This document shows, piece by piece, positions 21,666-32,643 of a stretch of 64,000 nt of DNA. The notes under the pieces are model-generated. The model was not told where the DNA came from. It did no database searches and worked only from the letters and a program-made list of their open reading frames with translations. The stretch comes from Paragonimus westermani (Eukaryota; Platyhelminthes; Trematoda; Plagiorchiida; Troglotrematidae): contig QNGE01000939.1 in assembly GCA_008508345.1 (NCBI GenBank), positions 62,001 through 126,000 on the forward strand. Reading direction: 5' to 3'. Made by a program: the position numbers and the translations under genes. Position 1 is the first letter of the stretch; each line of letters begins with the position of its first letter.

Positions 21666-24600
21666 ATATTTGACTGCGTAATTGAAGTATAAATCAAAAT
21701 TCTGATCATATATATGCGCTTAGCAACTAGTGGAATTAGGGCACGAAATTTACCGCTATGTATAACGATATATAGGCATACAAATACGGGTTAAATAATT
21801 GAGCATGACTTATATGAAGGTTGCAATTGGTAGAGAGCAGTGGAAAATGGCTTATGCAATGAGCTCACCGATATCGTGATGCCAGTTCTTAAGCTCATAT
21901 GCCCATAGTTCCCCAAGCCGTATGTTAACGTGAAGCAAACGTCGCAGTGAGAAGACGGTGAATCGTTCATAAGCGCACTTAAGCTTAACAATTAAGGGCG
22001 CTAGGGAGTTGGATGTGAGAGAACCTTGAGCACAACCGCACGGCAGCCGTAGGAAAGGACGAATTTCGACAGAACTTCCAGTCGGCTTTCGAAATTCAAA
22101 CAAGCGTCGGACTGGTTGAGCGGCGTTTCCAACGGTGATAGGTAAAGCATTGTCATCCTTGTGAATAAAACCTACAGTAGTAGAGATGGTGCGGATTCCT
22201 TATACAGCCACGACTAAAAGTGCCATGTCTACGGCAACACAGTACCTCCGGTGCAAGTGGTTTGTGGTAAATTTACATTTACAAGGTAATGTAATTGGCG
22301 CGGTGGTACTAACGAGGCAACTCACACGTCGCACGGAGTTTGGGATTTTGGGACGTCGAAGGTGATCTCAATACACCCGTGAATTGCTATATTTCTATCG
22401 ATACATCTCTCGCTTACTGTTTGCGCCCGTCCTTTACGGTTGCGTCCCTTCCTTGTTGTGTTTCGCTTGCCTCTAACTAAGCTGATAAGGCTGCTACATG
22501 CCCATGCAACCCTCATGCAACCCAGATTACAGGCAAAGATATATATCACGTTCACTACGGGTTGTTACGGAAGAAGGCAAAATTTCCCCTCAAGATAATA
22601 ATAACAAAAAATAAACTTGGAAACGGTTCGGAGATCGTGACCGATGAAGCACTTCCCAGATCTGGATACCTTGGCATGCGGAGTGTAGAATATGTATTAC
22701 TGAATAAACGCTGTTTCCTGCGTATTGTGTGCTGAAGAAGAGCTTTGTGACTCGCAATCTGAATGAAGCGATCGTATTTATGACGATTTCGCCCTCGGTA
22801 TGGAACACAGCTCAGGCCCATTGCTCAATGCTGATAGATGCGTTGTAGGACTTAGTAGTGATTTGCCAAAGATGGACGCGCACTAGCTGCATTAAAACCA
22901 TCGTTTTTACTGCTCAGGTGGTTTGCTCTAAGTTGAAGTGAGAAGGAAGAATAAAGAGGGTCGTTCAGTGAGTGAAAACTCTCAAGGTTGACATCAAATC
23001 AAGGCGTACCTCAGGGTGTGTTCTATTAGACGAAGCACTTGCTGAAAGGCAACTTCTGGGATGAGTATATTTAGCGACATAATTGGGCGGGGCCAATAAA
23101 TGAACGTCACTAAGCGCGAAATTATACGGACAAACTAGGCGACTACCCTACTACGCGTGCCCTCGAATTTGAAGCAACTTAACCATCGGTCCCCTCGAAA
23201 TCAAGCCGCTTTTTATGCCGGCTGGAGGCTTGAGGAACCAGTAAAGAAGTACTACAAGATGTAATAAATTCAGTAGCTTAGTGGGGTGCGATAGATGACT
23301 CATCCAATAAAGATTGGAAGCAAGGCAAGAGAATGTTTCGAAGAGTAGTCCGGAAAGTAAAACAGATAACAATGTGGGTAGACTGGAGAATGATTAGAGA
23401 CCTTAAGCGGTGAAGGATTTGATAGAAAATCTGTAGTGCTACAGGTTCGCTGATGCACGGTGCACGACGTATGTGCATTGATGCAAGAGAACTTCTGATA
23501 AATTCGACAGACTTTTCAGATATTGGTGGACGGTTATGGTGTGCCGCAGTCTCGACCTGATTAGAAGCATCATTTAGGATGGAATAAGAATTCCGGGCTG
23601 TTGTCCTTCGTCGAATTGATTCAGAATTCCTTCTGTGTACAAGCGGTGTCAACTGTAGAAGTTCTCTGCGCTCCTATTAGTTCATTTCATTGGATATTTT
23701 AAAGAATGATCCTGACTTCACGCGTGCCCAGAGTTCAAACTGCGCGCGGATTTCGTTCCATTCAGTTTTTCCTCACAGTACTTGAGGTTAGGAACTAGTT
23801 GCTGCCTATTGGGTTGCACCGGCAACCCACAGAAGTCCCACCGTGTTGCGTAAGTTAGAGAAGAGAAAACATTCATTTCGACATCGTCGATGGCATGTGT
23901 AACACAGTTTATCATTTATGGGTAGCGGGGATAATCCTGATTACGTCCGCATCAGAACTATGCAAGCAACCCTTGGGATATTGGTATGCGAAAGCGTATC
24001 GGAGGTTCAGATGATGCACGGAAGTGATATTGGAATTACCCTCGGGAATGGTAGTATGGTTAGATTATTAAGAAAGAACTGAGCCACCACCAGTGTCAAC
24101 ACAACATCTCTCTCCTGAAGGATACCAACATAGAAGGATAACCTGACTAGTTAAAAGCTCCTGCACGAATTTTGTACCGCTGGTAATAAGGAACGACTGA
24201 TACGAGCAGAGAAAATTCAGGATGATAAAGGGAGAGATGCTGCGCTTCCTTCGGGTAGACGCCGGTCACCTTGTCAGCGCAGACCCAGGAATAATGTCAG
24301 CTAACATACACCAAGCTCACGCCTTGATCCAGAAGCATTAATGGTCGAAACCTCCTAGCACATTCCGGCTGATTACAGCTCTCAAAACAGACGTTAGCCC
24401 GGATTTGAGTGCTATATTTCCCCTTCAAAACTTAAAATTTTTGCCACGAAAGATGGATTACCACCGCAATCCAGCAGACTTTCTCCTGTTTAGAATAATT
24501 CAGCTTGCAGAGCCACCATTGATTTGCCACGTTTACCAAACACTTTGCTGTACACATGGATTGTAGGGATTGCTGACACTCTTTGATTGCATGTCGGCAC

Positions 24601-24700
24601 TCTCTCGTTTGTTCAACTGTCCAAGGCCACGATAAGAAATACTCTCGTCCGCTCGCCATCTGGGCGATGGTGCTCCGTTTTCCGTCGAGCTTCGTCTACA
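21666..24700. other. Unassigned interval
   Basis: The 5' LTR and primer-binding site of G2 should lie just above 21,665, but neither was recognised. Minus frames of 83, 77, 88 and 124 codons (21,852-22,103, 22,322-22,555, 22,555-22,821, 23,278-23,652) have no motif I can name. Confidence 0.4.
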
Positions 24701-24708
24701 GTTCATTT

Positions 24709-24815
24709 TCCTAGTCTACTTGCAATGAAATTCATTGTCCATTATTTGGTATTTCGGATTAATTATTGTGGAGAATAGACACGGTTATAAACGTAGAAAC
24801 TTTTTAGTACTCCAA
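24709..24815 (+). repeat. LTR-like direct repeat, 5' copy (G3)
   Basis: This segment matches 27,215-27,340 on the same strand. Shared blocks include TCTACTTGC, TTCATT, TTTCGG and TTATTGTG in the same order, with small gaps only. By eye the core of about 85 bases is roughly three-quarters identical. Similarity fades toward 24,880. Confidence 0.65.
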
Positions 24816-25065
24816 GATCGGGCGAGCCCAGAAAATGACAGCTTTTCTTTCAGCACTTTCTCCCGGTTTACCGCGTTGAAGTAGTGAGCCCGAAATCCGT
24901 TAAAGCCGGTAAGCCGTTTTCAATTCTAGGGATTTACTAGATATTAGTTTCGTTGATTATCCACTCATATACGAATACTCAAATTTCTGTTGGTCTTTAT
25001 TTTGAATATGTTTCCTTCATTTCCACTTATGTTGTAATGGACTCAGAACAGAAGCTAACAGTCGG

Positions 25066-25278
25066 TGTTGATCCCGGACGTTTAGTAGTTAATCGAGAAA
25101 CGCTTAGTCTACTCGCAACATCTACCGGTAAGCTAAATCCAGGATAATTGCGTCTGTTAGCAGCAAGCGTTTACAGATTGTGAGCACGTCCAACAACCGA
25201 TTCGGACCGAGCCTATCGATAGACGTTGCGAGTAGACTTAGCGCTGTTCGAACAACCATTAGACGTCTGGGATCAACA
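25066..25278. repeat. 69-bp inverted repeat with 75-bp loop (MITE-like)
   Basis: Arm 1 is 25,066-25,134 and arm 2 is 25,210-25,278. Aligned without any gap, the reverse complement of arm 2 matches arm 1 at 54 of 67 inner positions plus two end bases. The core GTCTACTCGCAAC is identical. The outer ends are TGTTGATCCC and its complement. No target duplication flanks the structure. In the same register both arms encode a similar peptide (V-D-P-x-R-L, then LSLLATS), arm 1 on plus and arm 2 on minus. It sits between the 5' LTR-like repeat and gag of G3. Confidence 0.85.
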
Positions 25279-25716
25279 GCGTTCGATATTGAATCTGCTA
25301 AATATACCAGTTCCGAAATTAACGGTTCAGTTAAATATGATCAGATACAACAGTGGAGTAGTGGCGAGGTGATCAAGCGCAAAAACGGGTACATATAAAC
25401 GAAGGTCCGGTGAAGAATGGTAAAGAAGAAAACCACGTGCAAACAAGTTTTTTTAATTGACTGATATCGGAATTTAGTAATATATATGAAGACTAAGATT
25501 TGCGGCAGGAATGAGTTGTCACGCGCGTAATTTGAGTGGTCGTTTCAGTCTTCAAGAAAGGCTCGTAACAATTATCAGGAAGAATTCAAACGTAAGGAGA
25601 GGAACTATCGAGGAGGACATATATAGGGCAGGGAATGTGGTCATCTACTTTCTGTTGGCACGACAATCATCAAATGCTCAACGCAAGCAGCTACTTCAAC
25701 AGTCGGAGCAGTCACA

Positions 25717-26460
25717 ATGACCGTTCTACAGTTTTTAAACATGAAGCCCGCCTTGTGTTTTGTGTGCGTACAGGCGGAGTTCTACAACTGGCGCGTCACG
25801 GCAGTTCAGGCAAAATTTAGTCAATTTTTGGCCAGGCTTCCTAAAGATGTCACGATACACGTGCATTACCTTCACCAGTACTTAATTACGGAGCCTTCAA
25901 AGAGGCTGTTATCAAATGGATCACAACATCTGAAAGATCGTGCTTACATCGACTCTTTTGAGATTTGCAGCTGGAAGATAAACCATCATTCGATTTGTTG
26001 ATTCAAAGGCAGCAGTTGCTAGGTCTCTCATCCATGAATGAGATATTCCTTAGAGAGTTATGAATGCAACATCTTCCGATTAACACACAGTCTATCCATA
26101 TGATGGCTATGTCGCCGTCCTTTTTGGATGTAGTACGGATCGCAAACAAGATACGAGACCGTTTTTTACCGTTTCCCTTCACCGCGATGACGAGCCGCAC
26201 AGCAGAGGCCCCTAGGAGTCCTGACCTTTCAGCTTGGTAGCGATCATCCATCACCAGATGATTGTGCACGATTCGGGCAGAGATTGTGGACATTTAAGGA
26301 GACGTCGCCCGTTTCTGGGCATCTCCTTCCTCTGGTCAACGCTGGAGTGAATCTCTGTAGTGAGGATTTGTGGTGGTATCACAGCAACTTCAGCAACCGG
26401 ACGGGGCGTTGCGTCGCACGGCCTATGCTCTCGGGTCTTCCCCGGACAGCTACGCCTCCA
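25717..26460 (+). pseudogene. gag pseudogene (G3)
   Basis: The frame 25,717-26,001 has FVCVQAEFYNWRVTAVQAKF and LARLPKDVTIHV, the N-half of a CsRn1-type capsid. Another frame continues AVIKWITTSE, then LQLEDKPSFDLLIQRQQLLG, MNEIFLREL, a stop in place of Trp, MQHLPINTQSI and DVVRIANKI, the conserved C-half. The knuckle at 26,371-26,426 is W-x2-H-x9-C-x3-P, where the family has C-x2-H-x9-C-x3-C, so the first and last zinc ligands are gone. Two frameshifts are needed. Confidence 0.85.
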
Positions 26461-26470
26461 CGGTGACCGA

Positions 26471-27212
26471 CACCTGGACTATGTTTCGCAGTTCACCTGC
26501 GACATACACCACAACTTAAGTACTTTCAACCCTGTCGCTAACGCTTCTTCATACGTCCACGCAACCCGGGCCACGCTCATATTCTCTGACCCTAGCGATC
26601 TGACTGCGTCCCAAGCGCGAAGGCCTGACTTTCAAGTGTTATGGCGACGCTACTCTTCCGGACTGCGCGCCATGCTGCTGTCTAATATCGACGGAACCAT
26701 TATTTTTGATATAACCACAGGTATTCTGAGACTTCTAGTGCCATTCGCTCACTGGCATGCGGTTTCAATTAACTTCACGACCTCTTGCACCTCGGCATTC
26801 GCGCAGCCCTCAAATTGGTAACAGACCGATTCGTCTGGCCTGAGGCTAACTCCGACGTTTGTGATTGGACACGTGCTTGCCTTCAGCGTCAACGTTTCTA
26901 GGTTCCTAGATGTACACGAAGCCCAGTTTCCCATTTGATCTCCCAGATACCAGGTGTCCACGCGTCTATTTAGATTCAGTCGGACCCTCGCCACATTCAC
27001 ATGACTACGTTCACATTTTAACCTGCGCTTACTGTTTTTTAAAATGGCCGGATGCTATCCATTTGAAGAATTGTTACTCTAAGACTGTTTTGAACGCCCG
27101 CTCAGAGCTTTGAGTGGCCAACTACAGATGCCCCACAACAGTTACGACGGACTGTGGTTTACACCTCGAACGCGCAATACTCGGAGCGATGACAAACCTT
27201 CTCGGATGCCGG
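26471..27212 (+). pseudogene. RNase H end and integrase (G3)
   Basis: HLDYVSQFTCDI at 26,471 is the RNase H-integrase connection. The zinc-binding region follows: QARRPDFQVLW, IIFDITTGILRLLVP, VTDRFVWPEANSDVCDWTR, with QRQRF where CxxC is expected. The core is read in mixed frames: SDPRHIHM, FLKWPDAIHL, then CPTTVTTDCGLHLERAIL, the second-Asp block, ending at LLGCRR near 27,212. The integrase stops there, before the E block, and the 3' repeat copy starts within a few bases. Confidence 0.85.
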
Positions 27213-27214
27213 CG

Positions 27215-27340
27215 CATTTTTATTTTCTACTTGCTGTGAATTTCATTATCCGTTATTCGGTTTTTCGGTTTACTTATTGTGAAGAATTGACGTTTGTAAA
27301 TGTGGAAGCGTTCGTATTCTCTACAAACCACAATCTTGAA
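27215..27340 (+). repeat. LTR-like direct repeat, 3' copy (G3)
   Basis: This is the partner of 24,709-24,815. It begins immediately after the integrase break and may run to about 27,385 (a weakly matching CTTTCT-CCG block is found in both copies). If the pair are LTRs, the 3' copy here has lost its left end in the same deletion that truncated the integrase. Confidence 0.65.
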
Positions 27341-27417
27341 GGCTTCTACTGGGTCCACGCGTTCTCCTGCTTTCTTCCGTAACAAAGCGGAATTAGACGT
27401 CTAACTCTGGTGGAACT

Positions 27418-28320
27418 CTACAGAATCTCCATGACATGCTTTGTGAACCTACGTTGAGCTCTTCCTAAGAACCTAGCATTTACAACCAAATAAGGACTGC
27501 ACACATTATCCAGAATGACGTCCCGCTTAATCTCAGTACAATGGCACAAGGACGGTTAATTTTCTTCGAGGCTATCCTCTTCATTCGTTAGAGCGTCCGG
27601 TTTGCCTCGCGGAATGAACATATTCAAATCCATGGCAACCTGAGTTTCCGAATCCCTCATTTTTGTGGTTCTGTTAGTAAATGCACGCTGCCGTGACATT
27701 TTTTATCTGTCTGGATAAGTTTTCCACATTTCGCAGCATTTAGCGAGGGTCCCCAAATACCTCTGCACTGCAGCTTTCTTACAGATCTTCTTACATCGGA
27801 ACTTGTTTGGCCTCCCACGAGTTTCACATCATCTGCAAACATACGGCAGGAACTGCTGCTCATCCTCGCAGAATAGTTTGTGCGCACGATGAATACCAGT
27901 GTACCTAAAACCATCCCTCAGGAAACACTAGTGTTGGCATTCGCAGTGCGTAGATGGAAGCCCTCCAACTGCAAGTAGAAGCCTCTATCACACATAAACG
28001 CATTAACCCGTGCCACAACATGGGAATATGTGTCATACGCCTCCAATTTCCACATCAGAACTTCGTGGTACACAGTAGTTGAGGTCTTCTGCGGTCTACA
28101 CAGCAACCTTTATCGCATTCTCTCCTGTCCCTTCTAGAGTTACTTCAGCCATGATAGCCAGCAATTTAGACAAGCAAGATCGCTTGAGAATAAAACCCTG
28201 CTGTCAAGCCATCACCAGCCCATTCTCAGTGACCTGCTTCGCTGTTCTCTCCTTTATGATCTCTACTATCAAGTTATTTGCTCAAATATGCTGGAGACCC
28301 AATGAGGACTCAGTTGTAGA
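27418..28320 (-). mobile_element. CR1-like non-LTR retrotransposon fragment L2
   Basis: Minus-strand frames give a CR1-type RT. In order: PHWVSSIFEQI (normally RPISLTSI), IIKERTAKQVTENGLVMA with QQGFILKRSCLSKLL near 28,170-28,270; then VNAFMCDRGFYLQLEGFHLR near 27,960-28,010; GMVLGTLVFIV (normally GSVLGPLLFLI); the active site CRMFADDVKLVGG near 27,810-27,850; LNAAKC; and a thumb motif SPYLVVNARFLGRAQRRFTK near 27,440-27,490, ending at a stop at 27,418. MFADD keeps both aspartates. Stops and at least three frameshifts inactivate it. The 5' end is missing: at about 28,320 the sequence becomes a Penelope-like element. Confidence 0.85.
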
Positions 28321-28640
28321 GCAACTTGCGGACAAACGGGAGGCTGGTTTACTGACAGATTTTCCTTACTAACACAGAAGAGATCTTCTGGTGGGTGTTC
28401 TTCTAATTTGATTTTATAGTCTGCTCTTTTCAGTATGAGAGTGGCGTTGCCTTTATCCGCCGTGAAAATAACATTCTTCCATTTCATTCGAGGTTCTTCA
28501 GTGTGACATATTCAACTCGTGCAATTTCCGAGACGGGAATGAGGAGAAACTCATAAATCATTCCCGATTGTTCACGAGTTCCTCTAAAATTCTCCCCAGC
28601 TTCATAAATTCAGCTAGTGTAACACTTACAGAGCTGTATT
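28321..28640 (-). mobile_element. Penelope-like element fragment P1
   Basis: The minus strand reads VEYVTLKNL near 28,500-28,530, then VIFTADKGNATLILKRADY near 28,400-28,450. The ADKGNAT block followed by a Tyr-containing helix (S/A-D/E-Y) is the hallmark N-terminal part of Penelope-like RTs. One frameshift separates the two segments. The frame then passes directly into CR1 sequence inside a single open frame (28,269-28,487). No RT core or GIY-YIG domain of this copy is present. Confidence 0.7.
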
Positions 28641-31600
28641 TCTAAGCGTTCTCCTTACTGTCCCCTCTGTACATCATACGACAACGGTCATTTTCCAGTC
28701 TGAGGGACAGTTTGATTTTACAGAGCGATTCATTGAACAAACCAGCAGACAGGGTAGATAATACATTAACAAGCGGACTAATAGTTACCTGATGATTGCC
28801 AAATGTACCCCCTGCTTTTGTAACATCCAGCTTAGTCAACTGACCTCACACCTCTTCAGCGCCGACTACCGTTTCCTGCATAACTGGTGAACCAGGTAGA
28901 ATTTCAACGCGCGGTTATCCGCTGCTATCAGTCGATGATGGGAGCATTCCCTCCTGTTCGTTACAGCATTGCCAAACAAACACCGAGATAAAAGCTTTGG
29001 GGCGAACATAACTGCTATAAGCCACTGGATTTGCTTGGCTTGCTAGCCAAGTTCTCTCCGTATGCCAGTCGGCAATCCGACTGCAGCTTGTGGTTCTGCA
29101 TTACGCTCGTGTGTGTCTCAGATAACGCTTGCTATTTCCGGTATTTGTTTTACGGCTCGAACTTGCTCGCTCAAATCTTCCACCTCGATGGTTTTCTTTG
29201 ACGGATAACCCTCACAGTTAAGGGTGAAGTTGATAACCAATTCAAGCCGATTGGTTTTCAGCTTATCCCAAGTTATTCCAGCAAAATCACCCTCCTTGTG
29301 TTCTGGTCACGATTTTTATTTCATCTTCCTGATCGTGCTGTCAATATTACTTCTGTTGTAGGCCCGACGCCAGCTGTTTGTAGATTTTACGGTAATTAAC
29401 GCAAATTATTGCCCAATGACTCCTCGGTCACTTTGTCTAATTGGTTGTCGGTCCTCGTGGGTGTTTACCACATTCGGGTTCTCATTTTTTGCCAGGTCCA
29501 GCACAGCCGCTTTTCAGCCAGGCTCCATCTGGTGTGCTAACATACATGCTGAACTAAGGTCTTGGTGGGTACGTGTTTAAAGTTTCTCATAAGATGTCCC
29601 CTTAGATGTAGGCTGTTAAGGTAACTAACTTCCGGTCCATTGAAATTTCCATGAAGGTGGGAGCTTTGGCTTCAGTTTACCCGACCAGTCAGTGCTGTCG
29701 ACAGCTCCTCGTCCCGAGTTCTTCCACCAATGGAATTTTATAGACACAAGCTACTTGTACTATTACGTTCAAATGCTCCAGAAAAGACGAAAAACTGGAG
29801 GTTCGGCTCTATAAGCAAACCGCCAGATCGTTTTTCCCAATGCTGAACCACTAAAAGCAAGGACCCTCCTGCAGGTCTGACATCTTGACGATCAGCCTGG
29901 GATAGACGGTATTCTGATGGAAACTGATTTCTATCCAACCTGTGGCTTAAGCCACGATTCGGTAACTGTTGTGAAGTCTGCACCCATGGTGATGGCTCGA
30001 GGTTCACTCTTGTCCCCAACGCTGCACGCGTTAGCCGAGGCACAAGTAGTTTCCCCTTACACATTCTCATCGGAACTAACCTCGATATTTTGAGAGAAAA
30101 CGGCCTCGGAAGTCACGCTGAAGGGTTTCACCCAGCTGTTGAATAAGCTACCATCAACCATTGTGGGCAGGCCTGTCCTCTGAGTCGACCGCTACCGGTG
30201 AGCATTCTGAGCCACACGCTGCCTTTGCGTCTTGACGCTTAGGCCATGGTGAACTGCTGGGCTAACGAAACAGTATTCTGGCCTTAGTGGTGGACGGCTG
30301 TACGCCACAACCGTTCAGTTCACACGTGAAGATTTTCTCGACGTGTGCCGTGAGCGAATCATGTACTCCAGCTGAGCGTTCCGCAGAAGATGCTACATCC
30401 TTCCTCGTTCTAGGTAAGTGGTCTGGGTAGCTATAGCCTCATTTTGTGGCGTTCCTAATGGTTCCGGCGGCCGCCAGAGAATTGTCCGTACGTGGATGAT
30501 CAGTGAACTCACCCAACCTGAGTATACCTTCGCGGATACTTGCGAATACTTATCTGGCATTTCCCCAACCTCAGAACCCTCTCAATCATTACATGTTTGG
30601 GAATGTTTAGAGTTCGCAACGGGTTTATCTGATGGTATCCTGTGGCGCGCCTCTGTTGGTGCCGTTCCTTTACTACCGGTTCTGGTATCCAATGAACTGC
30701 CACATTCCACCACCTGGCAGTAATCTTTTCCAGGTGTATGTGCGTTTTGTGCATAGGGCGTCTGCCCTCCCATAATGTCCAAAGGGTATCTGCCTGTTTG
30801 TCGACTATTCGCCGAAGAACTGCTAACGAATTCAATATGTCCACCAGTTTTTATCTAACAACGTCTTAATGGAAGGTAATTTTTGTCTCTCTCCTTTACG
30901 GGACAAGTTCTTATTTAGTCACTGCATCATTATTTTCAGCTCTGTGATGTCTCTGAATTTATTTTCCAGGTCGACTAATTTTACCTTCGGTGTGGTGTCA
31001 AGAGACGTCACTGACATATTTTATAGATTCACTCTGTTGACTTTCCGTCTAGTCATGCGTATGCTGATCGCAGCTATGCGATCTCTGAATCCATTATCCT
31101 TGAATTAAACCACTCCTTTGGGCCAACACTGTTGGGGACGTGGTTGCTTAGACTCTTACATTCGAAAATACAGACCGGATAAACAAGGCACATCCATTTC
31201 GAAATCCACCTCCCACATGAAGATTGTGGGAATGCATTCTCAGGTTACTATTTTCTGGATACCACCAAAATTTGCACATTTCACTCCAGACGTCAGCTCT
31301 TTGCCCTTCGAGACAGTAGCAGTGGTTCCATCATGCAATCTTACTCAAATGCGGCTTGATCACGTCATTCTCAGGATCGCTGCCAGAGGGTGATTTGGCG
31401 GTCTTGAACGTTTCGAAACCGCGATGACAGAAAAAGATAGATTTTTAAACGCAGTGCCTTTTTTATTAACCTCTTTCCTTTCAACAAAAACGGAGCATGA
31501 AACACGACTTTTGAATAATAATTGAAAGCTGACGCCTAGAGAGTCCTACCAGAGTTGCGACTAAAACAACGAGCACAGTTGCTCGCCTGAGTCCTGTTTT

Positions 31601-32643
31601 CCGCCCCATGCTCCGTAACATTGCAGCAATTCTTATACAGTTGTTTCTCATGTCTTTGAGTGTCACTGGGAGATGACTGATTTTCCCGGAGTTCGGTAAA
31701 CGAATTTCCAAACTTTGCCTCACCATCAAATCTTCGCAGATAATTTGGAGTGCAATGAAGTTTGAGTGATTTACTGTAAATGTAGGGCGAACAACCTTTT
31801 CTCCGAAGTTACTGTCTCCAAAGGACGACGGTTTTTACATACGCTGAAATTTCGTACTCCGCGTCGATGAAGAATGTGTTAGTTGCCGAATTACTTACTG
31901 CCGGAGTACGCACACATGTCGACAGCATATGGTTATATATGCTAGTCGTGGCACTGTATATGTGAACTCCAGGCAGCACCGGCTGAAGTTGAATACAGTA
32001 CGGAGAGGCAACATCCGTCCTTCAAGTGGCAGTTGGTCATCTTCGCTGCATAAGTCACCCAGGAGCCTTTCGATGATTAGAAGCCATGTGGCGATTATCA
32101 CACACTGAACAGTGTAACGATTGCGATCGTTATTCAGTACCACACATTTACTACCATGCATCAAGACTATGCCGTAATAACGTGTAGTGACCAGCGATCG
32201 TGTGGCTTCTCTAAGGATCTCGGCTGCAACCACGTATTATTCCTTGTCTGTTCTGTACGCAAGATTCTGTGTACTCCTGCTATAGAAGGCCTGATGTGAA
32301 CTCAGTGCTACTTTCTTCAGCCGTGCAACTAATCGCAATCAGTGAATGGTTGATCCTCTTCTAACGACCCATTTATTCCTCCATTATTCAAGGCCGTTTG
32401 GCCTGGACCTTTTTGAGCGTTGTTTAACGTACTCGAAGGTTCCACGCACTTCTCTCTCGGCGCGCTTTTGAATGTTGCCGGGTGGGCTGTGGCCCACTTC
32501 GCACCTCTCTTCTTTCTTCCCTTGGTCGCTGCCGTTGGTCCCGGATTAGGCTAGAACTAACAGCTCATCATATTTCTTAACATTGCCGGAACTATACGGT
32601 TTGTTTCCAAACTCTGACTTGTTTCGACTGCTCTTCAGGAAAG
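28641..32643. other. Unassigned interval
   Basis: Four kilobases with no firm homology. Frames of 110 codons (29,738-30,070 minus), 101 (30,418-30,723 plus), 111 (30,509-30,844 minus) and 112 (31,895-32,233 minus) show no motif I recognise; they overlap each other on opposite strands near 30.5-30.8 kb, which favours chance or decayed repeats. More N-terminal PLE sequence could lie just above 28,640 on the minus strand. Confidence 0.4.

Larger units (their letters stand above)
24709..27385 (+). mobile_element. CsRn1-like gypsy deletion derivative G3, with LTR-like flanks
   Basis: A plus-strand unit is bounded by a diverged direct repeat (24,709-24,815 and 27,215-27,340). Between the copies lie a 0.9-kb leader containing a large inverted repeat, a gag capsid (from about 25,720), a CHCC-type knuckle (26,371-26,426), then without protease or RT the end of RNase H (from 26,471) and an integrase that stops at 27,212. 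The gag ends and the RNase H begins within about 50 bases, so about 2 kb of pol is missing cleanly. Arrangement and flanks resemble a non-autonomous LTR element, but the 3' repeat directly abuts a broken integrase, so deletion is the simpler reading. The LTR call is inference. Confidence 0.65.

Noticed and set aside
17287..22600. LTRs flanking G2
   Set aside because: Comparison by eye of the regions outside 17,670 and 21,665 gave no run long enough to support a repeat pair.
22993..23028. NQGVPQGV, resembling the LINE RT motif GVPQGSVLGP
   Set aside because: A stop follows almost at once, and no other RT block is readable on either side in any frame.
30509..30844. A 111-codon minus frame opposite a 101-codon plus frame
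   Set aside because: No motif is present on either strand; mutual overlap suggests a shadow of chance openness.
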